Source: JALEVB01 sp022768265
GTDB lineage: Bacteria > Bacillota_I > Bacilli_A > Erysipelotrichales > Erysipelotrichaceae
Assembly: GCA_034168985.1 (NCBI GenBank)
Contig: JAXFJE010000014.1
Span: 18,361 to 82,360 of the forward strand
Reading direction: 5' to 3'
DNA: 64,000 bases
The notes beneath the pieces are model-generated. The model made no database searches and was not told where the DNA came from. It saw nothing but the letters and a program-made list of their open reading frames with translations. Positions 7,663 to 15,970 of this stretch are shown here, in pieces; the stretch's first letter is position 1, and the number at the start of each line of letters is the position of its first letter. The position numbers were made by a program, and so were the translations under genes.

Positions 7663-7729
7663 GGTGGACTTATAATGTCTATCTTTTTTTTACAACTTAA
7701 CGGTTTGATTCAAAAGGAGGTATATAATT

Positions 7730-8398
7730 ATGGACCAAACTAATTTAGAGTTTTTCGATGCAGCAGCAAGAGGTGATTTTGCTAAGGTCTGCTCAACAGT
7801 AGCTCGAGGAGCTAATGTAAACATTGCTAATGGCGATGGACGTACCGCATTGATGCGAAGTGCTAAACGAGGATATGAAGATATCGTACGCTTTTTATTG
7901 GATAATGGTGCTGAAGCTAGAGCACGTGATAAGAACAATAAAACAGCCCTTATGAGCGCGGCTAAAAAAGGACATTTAAATATCTGTCGTTTATTGGTTC
8001 ATGCTGGAGCTGATGTAAATTCACATGATAATAAAGGAAGAACCGCATTGATGCGTGCAGCTTTTCTAGGAGAAACAGAAGTTGTTAAATATCTAGTAGA
8101 TAAAGGTGCTAATGTTGATGCAGCAGATTCTGAAGGCCGAACAGCTTTGATGGAAGCTACTAATGCATATAAAGTAGATGTCATTCAGTATTTGCTTGAA
8201 AAAGGCGCTAATGTCAATGCTTTTGATAATAGAGGATGTACAACCTTGATGCGTGCTGCATACAGTGGATATCGTGATCTAGTAGTTTATTTATTAGAAA
8301 AAGGTGCAGATAAAGAACTTTTAGATAATGAAGGTAATAAAGCTATTCATTATGTTCGCAAAGAATGCTTTGAAGATCTAAAGGATCTTTTGAAATAG
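7730..8398 (+). CDS. ankyrin repeat protein
   Basis: 222 residues made of about six ankyrin repeats of 33 residues with no signal peptide or other domain. The repeats show G-R-T-A-L-M-R/S-A-A...G...V-V-x-x-L-L-x-x-G-A-N/D-V-N, at about residues 5, 37, 70, 103, 136 and 169. Ankyrin repeats bind proteins, so it is probably a cytoplasmic partner protein. A strong AAGGAGG lies before the ATG. The EF-G-like gene starts 10 bases after its stop, so the two products are made together and may interact (inference). Confidence 0.92.
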   Translation: MDQTNLEFFDAAARGDFAKVCSTVARGANVNIANGDGRTALMRSAKRGYEDIVRFLLDNGAEARARDKNNKTALMSAAKKGHLNICRLLVHAGADVNSHDNKGRTALMRAAFLGETEVVKYLVDKGANVDAADSEGRTALMEATNAYKVDVIQYLLEKGANVNAFDNRGCTTLMRAAYSGYRDLVVYLLEKGADKELLDNEGNKAIHYVRKECFEDLKDLLK

Positions 8399-8408
8399 GA
8401 GAACGGAT

Positions 8409-10478
8409 ATGAGAGACTATTTAGCAAATGAAGTTAGAAATATCGTTCTTTTAGGACATAGCCAAGCTGGTAAAACAGCAGTTGTTGAATCATGTTTATA
8501 CTTTACTAAAGTAACTGATCGCATGGGTAAGACTATCGATGGCTCAAGTATCTTAGACTATGATCAAGATGAAATCAAACGTGGTTTATCTTGTTATACA
8601 TCTTTAGCACCGGTGGAATGGAAAAATTGTAAGATCAACTTCATCGATACCCCAGGTTATTTAGATTATGAAGGTGAAATGCAAGCCGGCTTATCAGTTG
8701 GTGATAGTGCCTTGATCGTTGTAGGTGCTAAAGAAGGCGTGGAATCTGGAACAGAAAAAGCTTGGAAAAATGTTACTAAAAAACATCTTCCATGTATCTT
8801 CTTCATCAACAAGATGGATGAAGAACATGCTTCTTTTGAAAAGACCTATGAACAATTAAGAGATAGCTTTGGTAAAACGGTCATTCCATTTGAAGTACCG
8901 ATCATTGACAATGGCAATGTCATCGGTTCTGTCAATGTCTTACGTAAAAAAGCTTGGTACTACAATGATCGAGAAAACGCTAAAGAAGTACCTGCTGATA
9001 TGAAAGACCTAGTTGATGAATACTATGGACAGATTGCAGAAGCAATTGCAATGACAGATGATGATCTAATGGAAAAGTTCTTCTCTGGTGAAGAATTTGA
9101 TCAACATGAAGTTTCCAAAGGTTTACGCATCGGCGTTAGAAATGGGGAGATTCGCCCAGTATATTGTGGAAGTGCTGTAAAACAAACAGGTATCGAACGT
9201 TTGATGGATCTAATTACGGAATACTTCCCAAGCTATGCTGAAAAAGGTCGTGTTGAAGCAACGACGCCAAAAGATGATATGATCTACCTAGAAACTAACG
9301 AAAATGAAACGATGAGTGCCCAAGTATTCAAAACGGTCGTAGACCCATTTGTTGGTAAGATCAGTTATCTAAAAGTATTGACTGGGGTATTAAGAGCCGA
9401 TTCTATGGTTTACAATACTAACAAAGATGTTAGTGAAAAGATCAATCAGATCTTTGTTATCAAAGGAAAATACCAAATGGCCGTTGGTAAATTGTTTACA
9501 GGTGATATTGGTGCTGTCGTAAAATTACAACAAACGGCAACAAATGATACTTTATGTGCTAAAGAAAAAGTAGTCAAATATCCAGCAGTAAATTACATCA
9601 AACCAATGTTAGGAGTTGCTGTATGGCCTAAGACCAAAGCGGATGAAGATAAGATGAGCTTTGGCTTTGCGAAGATCTGTGAAGAAGATCCTACATGTAA
9701 ATTAGTTAAAAATACGGAAACTAATGAACAAGTATTATACGGTGTAGGTGATCAACATATCGATCTAATTTTAAATCGTTTGAAAAATAAATATAAAGTT
9801 GAAGTTACTACAACCCAACCAACGATCCAATATCGTGAAACAATTCGCGGTAAGGCTGATGCTGAAGGTAAGCATAAAAAACAATCAGGTGGCGCTGGTC
9901 AATATGGTCATGTCAAAGTGCGTTTTGAACCTTGCGAAAGCGAAGAAATGGTCTTTGAAGAAGAAGTATTTGGTGGTGCAGTGCCACGTCAATACTTCCC
10001 AGCGGTTGAACAAGGGCTAAGAGAATGCATGGAACATGGTGTTCTTGCTGGCTATAAAGTGGTAGGGGTCAAAGCCGTTTTATATGATGGTTCATATCAT
10101 GAAGTAGACTCTAAGGAAATTGCTTTTAAAGCTGCGGCTCGACTAGCTTATAAAGATGGTATGCCAAAAGCTAAACCAATTATCTTAGAACCAATTGGTA
10201 AAGTTGAAGTAATCGCTCCAGAAGAATATACTGGAACTTTGATCGGTGATTTCAATAAACGTCGTGGAATCATCATGGGTATGGAAATGGTCGATGAAAA
10301 AGATCAAAAAGTAACGGCCGAAGTTCCATTAGCTGAAATGAGCAAATATGCCACGGAATTAAGAAGCATGACGCAAGGTCGTGGTAACTATGTCGTGGAA
10401 TTTGATCGTTATGAACCTGCACCTAATAATGTTGCTGAAAAAGTAATCAAACAGGCGCAAGCTAGAAAAGAAGATTAA
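8409..10478 (+). CDS. EF-G paralogue (EF-G2-like) with altered GTPase centre
   Basis: 689 residues with the five-domain layout of elongation factor G. G1 is G-H-S-Q-A-G-K-T (16-23), G4 is N-K-M-D, and G5 ends G-S-A. Domain IV has the tip loop G-G-A-G-Q-Y-G-H, and domain V ends G-R-G-N-Y-V-V-E-F-D-R-Y-E. In switch II the usual D-T-P-G-H is D-T-P-G-Y (Tyr84 for the catalytic His), and in switch I R-G-I-T-I is R-G-L-S-C. This points to a paralogue, not the main EF-G, which sits with ribosomal genes. It lies behind a cre-controlled promoter with the ankyrin gene. It could be a slow or GTPase-deficient translocase or a ribosome-protection factor. Confidence 0.9.
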   Translation: MRDYLANEVRNIVLLGHSQAGKTAVVESCLYFTKVTDRMGKTIDGSSILDYDQDEIKRGLSCYTSLAPVEWKNCKINFIDTPGYLDYEGEMQAGLSVGDSALIVVGAKEGVESGTEKAWKNVTKKHLPCIFFINKMDEEHASFEKTYEQLRDSFGKTVIPFEVPIIDNGNVIGSVNVLRKKAWYYNDRENAKEVPADMKDLVDEYYGQIAEAIAMTDDDLMEKFFSGEEFDQHEVSKGLRIGVRNGEIRPVYCGSAVKQTGIERLMDLITEYFPSYAEKGRVEATTPKDDMIYLETNENETMSAQVFKTVVDPFVGKISYLKVLTGVLRADSMVYNTNKDVSEKINQIFVIKGKYQMAVGKLFTGDIGAVVKLQQTATNDTLCAKEKVVKYPAVNYIKPMLGVAVWPKTKADEDKMSFGFAKICEEDPTCKLVKNTETNEQVLYGVGDQHIDLILNRLKNKYKVEVTTTQPTIQYRETIRGKADAEGKHKKQSGGAGQYGHVKVRFEPCESEEMVFEEEVFGGAVPRQYFPAVEQGLRECMEHGVLAGYKVVGVKAVLYDGSYHEVDSKEIAFKAAARLAYKDGMPKAKPIILEPIGKVEVIAPEEYTGTLIGDFNKRRGIIMGMEMVDEKDQKVTAEVPLAEMSKYATELRSMTQGRGNYVVEFDRYEPAPNNVAEKVIKQAQARKED

Positions 10479-10481
10479 AAA

Positions 10482-10524
10482 AAAGCTGTTAGCTATCTAA
10501 ATGTTTAAGATAGTTAACAGCTTT
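10482..10524. terminator. bidirectional terminator between convergent genes
   Basis: 17-bp stem 10482-10498 / 10508-10524 with one G-T wobble and a 9-base loop. An A-run on the left gives a good U-run for minus-strand transcripts; the plus side is T-rich. The minus-strand gene's stop codon (10514-10516) lies inside the right arm. Confidence 0.88.
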
Positions 10525-12064
10525 CTTCATTTATTTTTGCAATTAGACTGGTGGCACAGCGAATGCCATCGACTGCACTGCTGATGATGCCACCTGCATA
10601 TCCAGCACCTTCACCACATGGATATAAGTTATGAGTGTTGATGCTTTCGTGCTTTTCATTACGTTTGATCCTGATTGGACAACTGCTGCGGGTTTCGCTA
10701 GCAATCATGATCCCTTGGACAATAAAACCCGGGATTTTTTTATCAAAATCATACATTGCTTCTTTTAAAGCTTGATTGATAGCTGGAGGAAAGATCTCAT
10801 GCAAATTTCTTAATTGATAACCATTGGTAAACGAGGTAGGGATGACCAAAGGATTGACCTGTTTGTTCAAGTAATCTTGGATGTTTTGGACAGGGGCTGC
10901 ATATGAATTGGTCAAAGCAAAGGTTTTCGCTTCGATCTTTTGCTGATATGCAAAGCCTGCTAAGACATCATCACTTTCATAATCTTCCTTAAACACTTGT
11001 ACCAATAAAGCACTGTTGGCGTTTATTTCATCACGCGCACTATTGCTCATACCATTGGTAACGATGGTGTTTTTTTCGCTAGCACTATTGACCACGATAC
11101 CTCCAGGACACATGCAGAAAGAGTAGACGCTTCTGCCATTGCTTGCTTTATAGGTCAAACGGTAGCTTGCAGCTTCTAACTTTTGATAGTGTTGCTTATT
11201 TTGATTGATATTGATCAGTTGTTGGGGATGTTCAACACGAACACCTACAGCAAAATCTTTTTGTTCGATATATATGTGCTTATTTTTTAAAGCTTTGAAA
11301 GTATCGATGCTACTATGACCACAACATAAGATCACATAATCAAAATCATAGTAGCGATCAGCATAAATGCCAACAATTCGACCATTTTCTACCTTAAAAT
11401 CTTTTACCAAAGTGTTAAACTTGATCGTGGCTCCTAAAGATATTAGTTCTTCTCGTATATTCTTGATGATGTTTCGTAACTTATCGGTACCGATATGTGG
11501 TAAATGTTCATAACGTATGGACGGCTTGGCACCATGGGCTACTAGTTCATCTAAAACTACTTTGACCCGAGGATCTTTGATCCGACAAGTTAATTTACCA
11601 TCAGAAAAAGTACCAGCTCCGCCTTCACCATATTGCACATTGCTATTAGGATTTAATTGGTTATGCTTCCAGAAATTTTCTACGGAGATAACCCGATTAT
11701 CGACATCTTCACCACGCTCAAAAACCACTGGTTTTAAGCCAGCTTTGGCTAATGTCAAAGCTGCAAAGATCCCACTAGGTCCAAAACCGATTACGGCGAC
11801 CTTGGCATTTTTCTTAGCAGTAGGGAAAATAAAATCTTCTTTGTGGTAGATAGTTACATCTTTAAGCTTTAAATATTTTTTTTCATTTTGTAAGCAGGCG
11901 ATGCAATTATATACATAGTAAGGCTGTTCAAAGCGCGCATCCAAAGATTCCCGTTCAATTTCATAGCTAATGATTTCATTAGGGTTACAGCTAATTTTTT
12001 TAGCGATCAATGCTTTTGATAGTTTTTGGTCCAAAGGACATTTTATGTTATTAATTTTTATCAT
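10514..12064 (-). CDS. FAD-dependent dehydrogenase, COG2509 type
   Basis: 516 residues. A short N-terminal domain (~90 residues) precedes a Rossmann FAD-binding motif (V-I-G-F-G-P-S-G-I-F-A-A, about residue 91) and E-R-G-E-D-V-D-N-R. The segments Y-G-E-G-G-A-G-T-F-S-D-G-K-L and C-P-G-G are typical of this uncharacterised flavoprotein family, and a C-terminal G-E-G-A-G-Y-A-G-G-I completes the FAD site. The substrate is unknown. No Shine-Dalgarno precedes the ATG; a TTGAAT-16-TATAAT promoter ends six bases before it, so the mRNA may be leaderless. The 3' end is inside a shared terminator. Confidence 0.9.
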   Translation of the reverse strand: MIKINNIKCPLDQKLSKALIAKKISCNPNEIISYEIERESLDARFEQPYYVYNCIACLQNEKKYLKLKDVTIYHKEDFIFPTAKKNAKVAVIGFGPSGIFAALTLAKAGLKPVVFERGEDVDNRVISVENFWKHNQLNPNSNVQYGEGGAGTFSDGKLTCRIKDPRVKVVLDELVAHGAKPSIRYEHLPHIGTDKLRNIIKNIREELISLGATIKFNTLVKDFKVENGRIVGIYADRYYDFDYVILCCGHSSIDTFKALKNKHIYIEQKDFAVGVRVEHPQQLININQNKQHYQKLEAASYRLTYKASNGRSVYSFCMCPGGIVVNSASEKNTIVTNGMSNSARDEINANSALLVQVFKEDYESDDVLAGFAYQQKIEAKTFALTNSYAAPVQNIQDYLNKQVNPLVIPTSFTNGYQLRNLHEIFPPAINQALKEAMYDFDKKIPGFIVQGIMIASETRSSCPIRIKRNEKHESINTHNLYPCGEGAGYAGGIISSAVDGIRCATSLIAKINEESC

Positions 12065-12070
12065 GCTTAT

Positions 12071-12098
12071 ATTATAGTTAATATGGTATAATATTCAA
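12071..12098 (-). promoter_or_regulatory. promoter of the FAD-dependent dehydrogenase, leaderless layout
   Basis: On the minus strand: TTGAAT (12098-12093), 16-base spacer, TATAAT (12076-12071), then ATAAGC and the ATG at 12064. Transcription starting 7 bases after the -10 would begin at the A of the start codon. Confidence 0.65.
12084..12092 (+). promoter_or_regulatory. extended -10 promoter of the CPBP-murT-gatD operon
   Basis: TGGTATAAT (TG at 12084-12085, TATAAT at 12087-12092). It overlaps the divergent promoter of the FAD gene, so the two may compete. AAGGAG follows at 12109-12114, in front of the ATG at 12127. Confidence 0.6.
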
Positions 12099-12126
12099 GT
12101 ACATTTGCAAGGAGTGACAAAACATA

Positions 12127-13053
12127 ATGTCAAATGAAACAACGGTTATTACTTATAAACAAGCAAAATCGCAGATCAATACCTTGGGAATTTCGTTATT
12201 TATGTATATCGTCATGATGACGGTAGTTCGATATGCTTTTATCTTGCGTGATGAACTTTTTCCAGCGGGTATAAATATATTTATGATCAACGTTATCTTA
12301 TATGGTGGCTTTTTAGGTGTTACCATTTTTTCGTTGTTGCCATTTTTGATCAGTTCTAAAGTTTTAAATTTGAAATTGAAAGATTATTTTAAACCGACAA
12401 AAATCAAAATTGGAACCTTTATTTCATATGTTTGTATTGGTATTGCCATTCAATTGACCGTAAGCTCGATCTTGACCTTAGTAGGTCTTGTGCCTTCGAA
12501 TAATATTTATCCGCAAGAATTTATTGGGGTATTTACTTCGCAAGAGGCTATCATCATTAATGTCGTCTATTTTATCTTGATGGTCATCGTAAAACCTATT
12601 TGTGATGAGATTGTCTTTAGAGGGGTTATTCAACGTAAACTAGGGCATTTTTCACGAAGCTTTGGCGTCATCGCTAGTGCCTTTCTATATGGTTTGGCTC
12701 AGACGAGCTTTGCTGATTTTTTACCTGCTTTTTTCTTAGGGATGTTTTTATCCATGCTTTGCTTGAAATATCACTCGGTTAAACCAGCAATGAAAGTTCA
12801 AATAGGAATTGCTTTGTTTTTCATTTTGATCAATTATATTCCATCACAATTTTATACCATTGTCTTAGGAATCATCGTCATGGTGTATATCATCGTTACT
12901 TTTGGCTTATTCAATCGTTTGATAAAATTGCCTAATTTGTCTAGCAGAGCATTTGAGAAAGATTTGTGGGTAATGATGCTTAGCTCTTTTTCCATCACTT
13001 TGTGTATGGTCATTCAAGCAGCTAGTTATATTGTTACCTGGATCATGAGGTAA
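12127..13053 (+). CDS. CPBP-family (CAAX protease-like) membrane protein with degenerate active site
   Basis: 308 residues with about eight membrane segments. The CPBP/Abi domain is around residues 140-225. Motif 1, normally E-E-x-x-x-R, reads C-D-E-I-V-F-R-G, with Asp for the first Glu. Motif 2, normally F-x-x-x-H, reads Y-G-L-A-Q, with Gln for the metal/catalytic His, and the third His motif is not evident. This suggests a non-proteolytic relative. It is the first gene of a unit with murT and gatD (4-base gap), so a part in cell-envelope or lipid II handling is plausible but unproven. Confidence 0.82.
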   Translation: MSNETTVITYKQAKSQINTLGISLFMYIVMMTVVRYAFILRDELFPAGINIFMINVILYGGFLGVTIFSLLPFLISSKVLNLKLKDYFKPTKIKIGTFISYVCIGIAIQLTVSSILTLVGLVPSNNIYPQEFIGVFTSQEAIIINVVYFILMVIVKPICDEIVFRGVIQRKLGHFSRSFGVIASAFLYGLAQTSFADFLPAFFLGMFLSMLCLKYHSVKPAMKVQIGIALFFILINYIPSQFYTIVLGIIVMVYIIVTFGLFNRLIKLPNLSSRAFEKDLWVMMLSSFSITLCMVIQAASYIVTWIMR

Positions 13054-13057
13054 GTTT

Positions 13058-14395
13058 ATGCGCATGTTTTTTATCGTTATCATAACTAAGATCGTATATC
13101 ATCTAAGCAAAATGCGTGGCAAGCAAGGGGTAACCCTAGCAGGCTTGATTGCTTTAAAGATGGATCGTAATATCTTAGCTAAACTAAGCAAGCAAGTAAA
13201 AGAAAAGATCATTGTTGTATGTGGTACCAACGGAAAAACGACAACGAATAATTTAATAGCTTTGGCATTAGAAAGTGCTGATAAAAAAGTTATCTATAAC
13301 CAAACAGGTTCTAATATGTTAAATGGGATCATAGCTTGTTTTATCTTGCATACCAATATCTGGGGCAAGCTCGATGCAGATTATGCTTGTTTAGAAATCG
13401 ATGAAGCTAGCTTACGAAGGATCATGCCACAATGTCAAGCTGATATCTTAGTTTTAACCAATCTTTTCCGCGATCAATTAGACCGTTATGGGGAGATCGA
13501 TATTACCATGGATCTTTTAAAGGATGGTTTAAGCTATGCTCCTAAATGCAAATTGATCGTCAATGCTGATGATGTATTATCAATGTATTTTGCTAAAGAA
13601 AGCCATCATCCATATTTGACTTTTGGAATCAAAGATCCTGTGATGACGCAAAATGTCAATGAAATGCGTGAAGGTCAATTTTGTAAATATTGTAATCATA
13701 AGTTAACCTATAAGTTTTATCACTATTCTCAACTAGGTGATTATTACTGTCCAAATTGTCATAATAAACGAGAAAATATCGATGTCAATGGTGAAGATAT
13801 CTTATATCAAGATCATTGCGAAGTTACGATAAATGGCACACGGTTAATTACCAATTATAAAGGTTTTTATAATATCTATAACATTTTAGCTAGCTGTGCA
13901 GTATTAGTTAATGAAAATATTGCATTAAATACTTTTAATAAAGTATTGAAGAATTTTAGACCGGAAAATGGACGATTGGAAGAGTTTAATATCCAAGGGG
14001 TGAAAATAACGTTAAATCTTGCGAAAAATCCAGCAGGTTTTAACCAAAATATCAATCTTTGCTTAAATGATCCATTACCAAAAGATGTTTTGATCGTCAT
14101 CAATGATAATGCGCAAGATGGCATAGATGTTTCTTGGTTGTGGGATGTAGATTTTGAAGGGTTCAAAGCTGATAAGGTAGAACATTTTTATACTTCAGGT
14201 ACTAGATATAAAGATATGCAGTTACGTTTAAAATATGTGGATATTCCTTCAATGGCCATTGCCAAATATCAAGAAGCTTTTAAATATGCCATTGAACATT
14301 CAACTACCAAAAATTTATATATCTTGGTAAATTATACAGCGCTTTACCCAGCCCATGTCTTTTTAAGTAAATTACAAAATGAACAAGCGAGGTAA
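13058..14395 (+). CDS. murT: MurT, ligase subunit of lipid II isoglutaminyl synthase
   Basis: 445 residues. With GatD it amidates the alpha-carboxyl of D-Glu in lipid II stem peptides to D-isoglutamine. A short hydrophobic N-terminus is followed by a Mur-ligase central domain with the P-loop C-G-T-N-G-K-T-T-T-N-N (about 53-63). MurT's hallmark Cys4 zinc ribbon is inserted there: C-K-Y-C near 208 and C-P-N-C near 232. The C-terminal DUF1727 domain follows (D-N-A-Q-D-G-I-D-V-S-W). The gatD ATG comes 4 bases after the stop. Length and order match the murT-gatD pairs of Staphylococcus and Streptococcus. Confidence 0.96.
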   Translation: MRMFFIVIITKIVYHLSKMRGKQGVTLAGLIALKMDRNILAKLSKQVKEKIIVVCGTNGKTTTNNLIALALESADKKVIYNQTGSNMLNGIIACFILHTNIWGKLDADYACLEIDEASLRRIMPQCQADILVLTNLFRDQLDRYGEIDITMDLLKDGLSYAPKCKLIVNADDVLSMYFAKESHHPYLTFGIKDPVMTQNVNEMREGQFCKYCNHKLTYKFYHYSQLGDYYCPNCHNKRENIDVNGEDILYQDHCEVTINGTRLITNYKGFYNIYNILASCAVLVNENIALNTFNKVLKNFRPENGRLEEFNIQGVKITLNLAKNPAGFNQNINLCLNDPLPKDVLIVINDNAQDGIDVSWLWDVDFEGFKADKVEHFYTSGTRYKDMQLRLKYVDIPSMAIAKYQEAFKYAIEHSTTKNLYILVNYTALYPAHVFLSKLQNEQAR

Positions 14396-14398
14396 GAA

Positions 14399-15121
14399 AT
14401 GAGAAAGTTTAAGATATATCATTTATTTTATGATTTATTAAATTTATACGGTGATCGTGGTAATATCGCTTGCATTGAAAGAAGACTTGCTTGGCGTAAT
14501 ATTCCATATGAAACTCATCGGATTGGCATCAATGATGAATTTGATCTTCAAGATGCGGATTTTGTTTTGCTAGGTGGTGGTTCAGATCGTGAACAGGCCA
14601 TTGTGTGTGAACGTTTAAAACAAATAAGACAGCAATTGGTTGATTATGTTGAAAGCAATGGAGTATTGCTAGCAATATGTGGAGGCTATCAATTATTAGG
14701 TAAATCATATATCATGAATGATGAAACGATTGAAGGGCTTAACATCTTGGATATCAAAACCATCAAAGGTGATGTTCGCCTAATTGGTAATGTCGTGATT
14801 GATAGTCCTTGGGTCGAAAGTAAGATCGTTGGTTTTGAAAATCATAGCGGTAAAACTTTGATCAATAATTATCAACCTTTAGGTAAGGTCTTGGTAGGTT
14901 ATGGTAATGATGGTAGCAAAGAAAATGAAGGACTTATATATAAAAATGTCATCGGTACCTATTTGCATGGTCCTTTATTACCTAAAAATCCCGAAGTTGC
15001 TGATAAATTGATTAGCCTTGCTTTAGCCCGTAAAAACTGGGATATTCCGTTAGATAAATTAAATGATGAAGAAGAATTAGTGGCGAAAAAGATCATGATC
15101 GATCGTCTTTTAAATATGTGA
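14399..15121 (+). CDS. gatD: GatD, glutaminase subunit of lipid II isoglutaminyl synthase
   Basis: 240 residues, a class I (cobyric acid synthase-like) glutamine amidotransferase. It supplies ammonia to MurT for amidation of D-Glu in lipid II. The nucleophile is Cys94 in A-I-C-G-G-Y-Q-L-L-G, the same residue number as in S. aureus GatD, and the catalytic His is in T-Y-L-H-G-P-L-L-P-K. The early N-L-Y-G-D-R-G-N segment is family-typical. Translation is probably coupled to murT. Confidence 0.96.
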   Translation: MRKFKIYHLFYDLLNLYGDRGNIACIERRLAWRNIPYETHRIGINDEFDLQDADFVLLGGGSDREQAIVCERLKQIRQQLVDYVESNGVLLAICGGYQLLGKSYIMNDETIEGLNILDIKTIKGDVRLIGNVVIDSPWVESKIVGFENHSGKTLINNYQPLGKVLVGYGNDGSKENEGLIYKNVIGTYLHGPLLPKNPEVADKLISLALARKNWDIPLDKLNDEEELVAKKIMIDRLLNM

Positions 15122-15194
15122 ATATATGTGAAATTCTAACATTCTATTGATTAGTTTATTGCTTAGCTATAAAATTAGGGTAGTGAGGTTGTAT

Positions 15195-15596
15195 ATGGAA
15201 AAGATTAAAGACAATATCTTACGTTTCTTGCGTGGTCGATATGGCAATGATCAATTTAATAACTTTATTGTTTTATTTTCACTTGTGTTTGCCTTTTTAA
15301 ATATCTTTATCGAAAATCCGATCTTAACTATAGTAGCATATGCCTCAATGATTTATGCAGTATATAGAATGTTTTCGAAAGACATCTGGTCTAGACAAAG
15401 GGAAAATATCACTTATCTTGACAATACGAGGTTTATAAGGATGCGCTTTAATTTGATTAAACGTAATCTTACGGATAAACAATATAAGTATTTTATTTGT
15501 CCTAAGTGTAAACAAATGGTCAGGGTACCAAGAAATAAAGGAAAAATTGAGATCAATTGTCCCAAATGTCATCACAAATTTGATAGAAAGAGCTAA
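15195..15596 (+). CDS. membrane protein with C-terminal zinc ribbon, function unknown
   Basis: 133 residues. The N-terminal half holds two hydrophobic segments (about 25-42 and 47-62). The C-terminal third holds two Cys pairs, C-P-K-C and C-P-K-C-H-H, forming a zinc-ribbon or rubredoxin-like knuckle. I do not recognise a characterised family. The ATG at 15195 has GAGG seven bases upstream and is preferred to a TTG at 15147. It lies 73 bases after gatD and shares the terminator at 15889 with the next gene, so it may be the tail of the murT-gatD unit. Confidence 0.8.
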   Translation: MEKIKDNILRFLRGRYGNDQFNNFIVLFSLVFAFLNIFIENPILTIVAYASMIYAVYRMFSKDIWSRQRENITYLDNTRFIRMRFNLIKRNLTDKQYKYFICPKCKQMVRVPRNKGKIEINCPKCHHKFDRKS

Positions 15597-15601
15597 ATTA
15601 T

Positions 15602-15868
15602 ATGTATTATTTTAAGTTTATTTTAGGCATTATCATCTTTAATTTTGTACTAAGCATTATATTTTATAATCCTAATCTGTTTTTTCTGGCTTTGATTGCA
15701 TTTGTAGGTTATATTGCTTATCGTAGTCATAAGATTTCTAAACAAAAGGAACAATTTTTTAATGATTTTAATCAAACCTATCAGGAAGATATCAATCAAC
15801 GTTCATATGATAACAAAGATATCATTGATGTTGAATATACCCAAAAAGATATTTCTGATGATAGATAG
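15602..15868 (+). CDS. small membrane protein, function unknown
   Basis: 88 residues: two hydrophobic segments at the N-terminus (about 4-21 and 24-40), then a polar, charged tail ending near D-I-I-D-V-E-Y-T-Q-K-D. It starts five bases after the preceding gene, with only a weak AAGAG upstream, so translation is probably coupled. I do not recognise a family. Confidence 0.65.
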   Translation: MYYFKFILGIIIFNFVLSIIFYNPNLFFLALIAFVGYIAYRSHKISKQKEQFFNDFNQTYQEDINQRSYDNKDIIDVEYTQKDISDDR

Positions 15869-15888
15869 GGTGATAGTGAATGAGCTGA

Positions 15889-15915
15889 AGATAGTAGTTG
15901 CTACTATCTTTTTTT
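15889..15915 (+). terminator. Rho-independent terminator after the two small membrane protein genes
   Basis: 9-bp perfect stem AGATAGTAG (15889-15897) / CTACTATCT (15901-15909), loop TTG, T-run of seven. Confidence 0.92.
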
Positions 15916-15924
15916 GTGCAGATA

Positions 15925-15959
15925 AAAAATGTTGATACCTTATAGATATCAACATTTTT
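15925..15959. terminator. terminator of the rnj transcript (bidirectional)
   Basis: 13-bp stem AAAAATGTTGATA (15925-15937) / TATCAACATTTTT (15947-15959) with a 9-base loop; on the minus strand a U-run follows. It lies 11 bases after the rnj stop. Confidence 0.85.
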
Positions 15960-15970
15960 GTATACTAATA

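Noticed and set aside
7675..7746. Second small ORF (about 23 codons) between the 29-codon ORF and the ankyrin gene
   Set aside because: It runs through the ankyrin ribosome site and start, has only a weak GGTGG upstream, and its ATG overlaps a TATAAT-like string.
7730..8398. Repetitive pattern in the ankyrin gene as a DNA repeat or CRISPR array
   Set aside because: The repeats are at protein level with 33-residue period and diverged DNA; no spacer-repeat structure. No CRISPR array was seen anywhere in the window.
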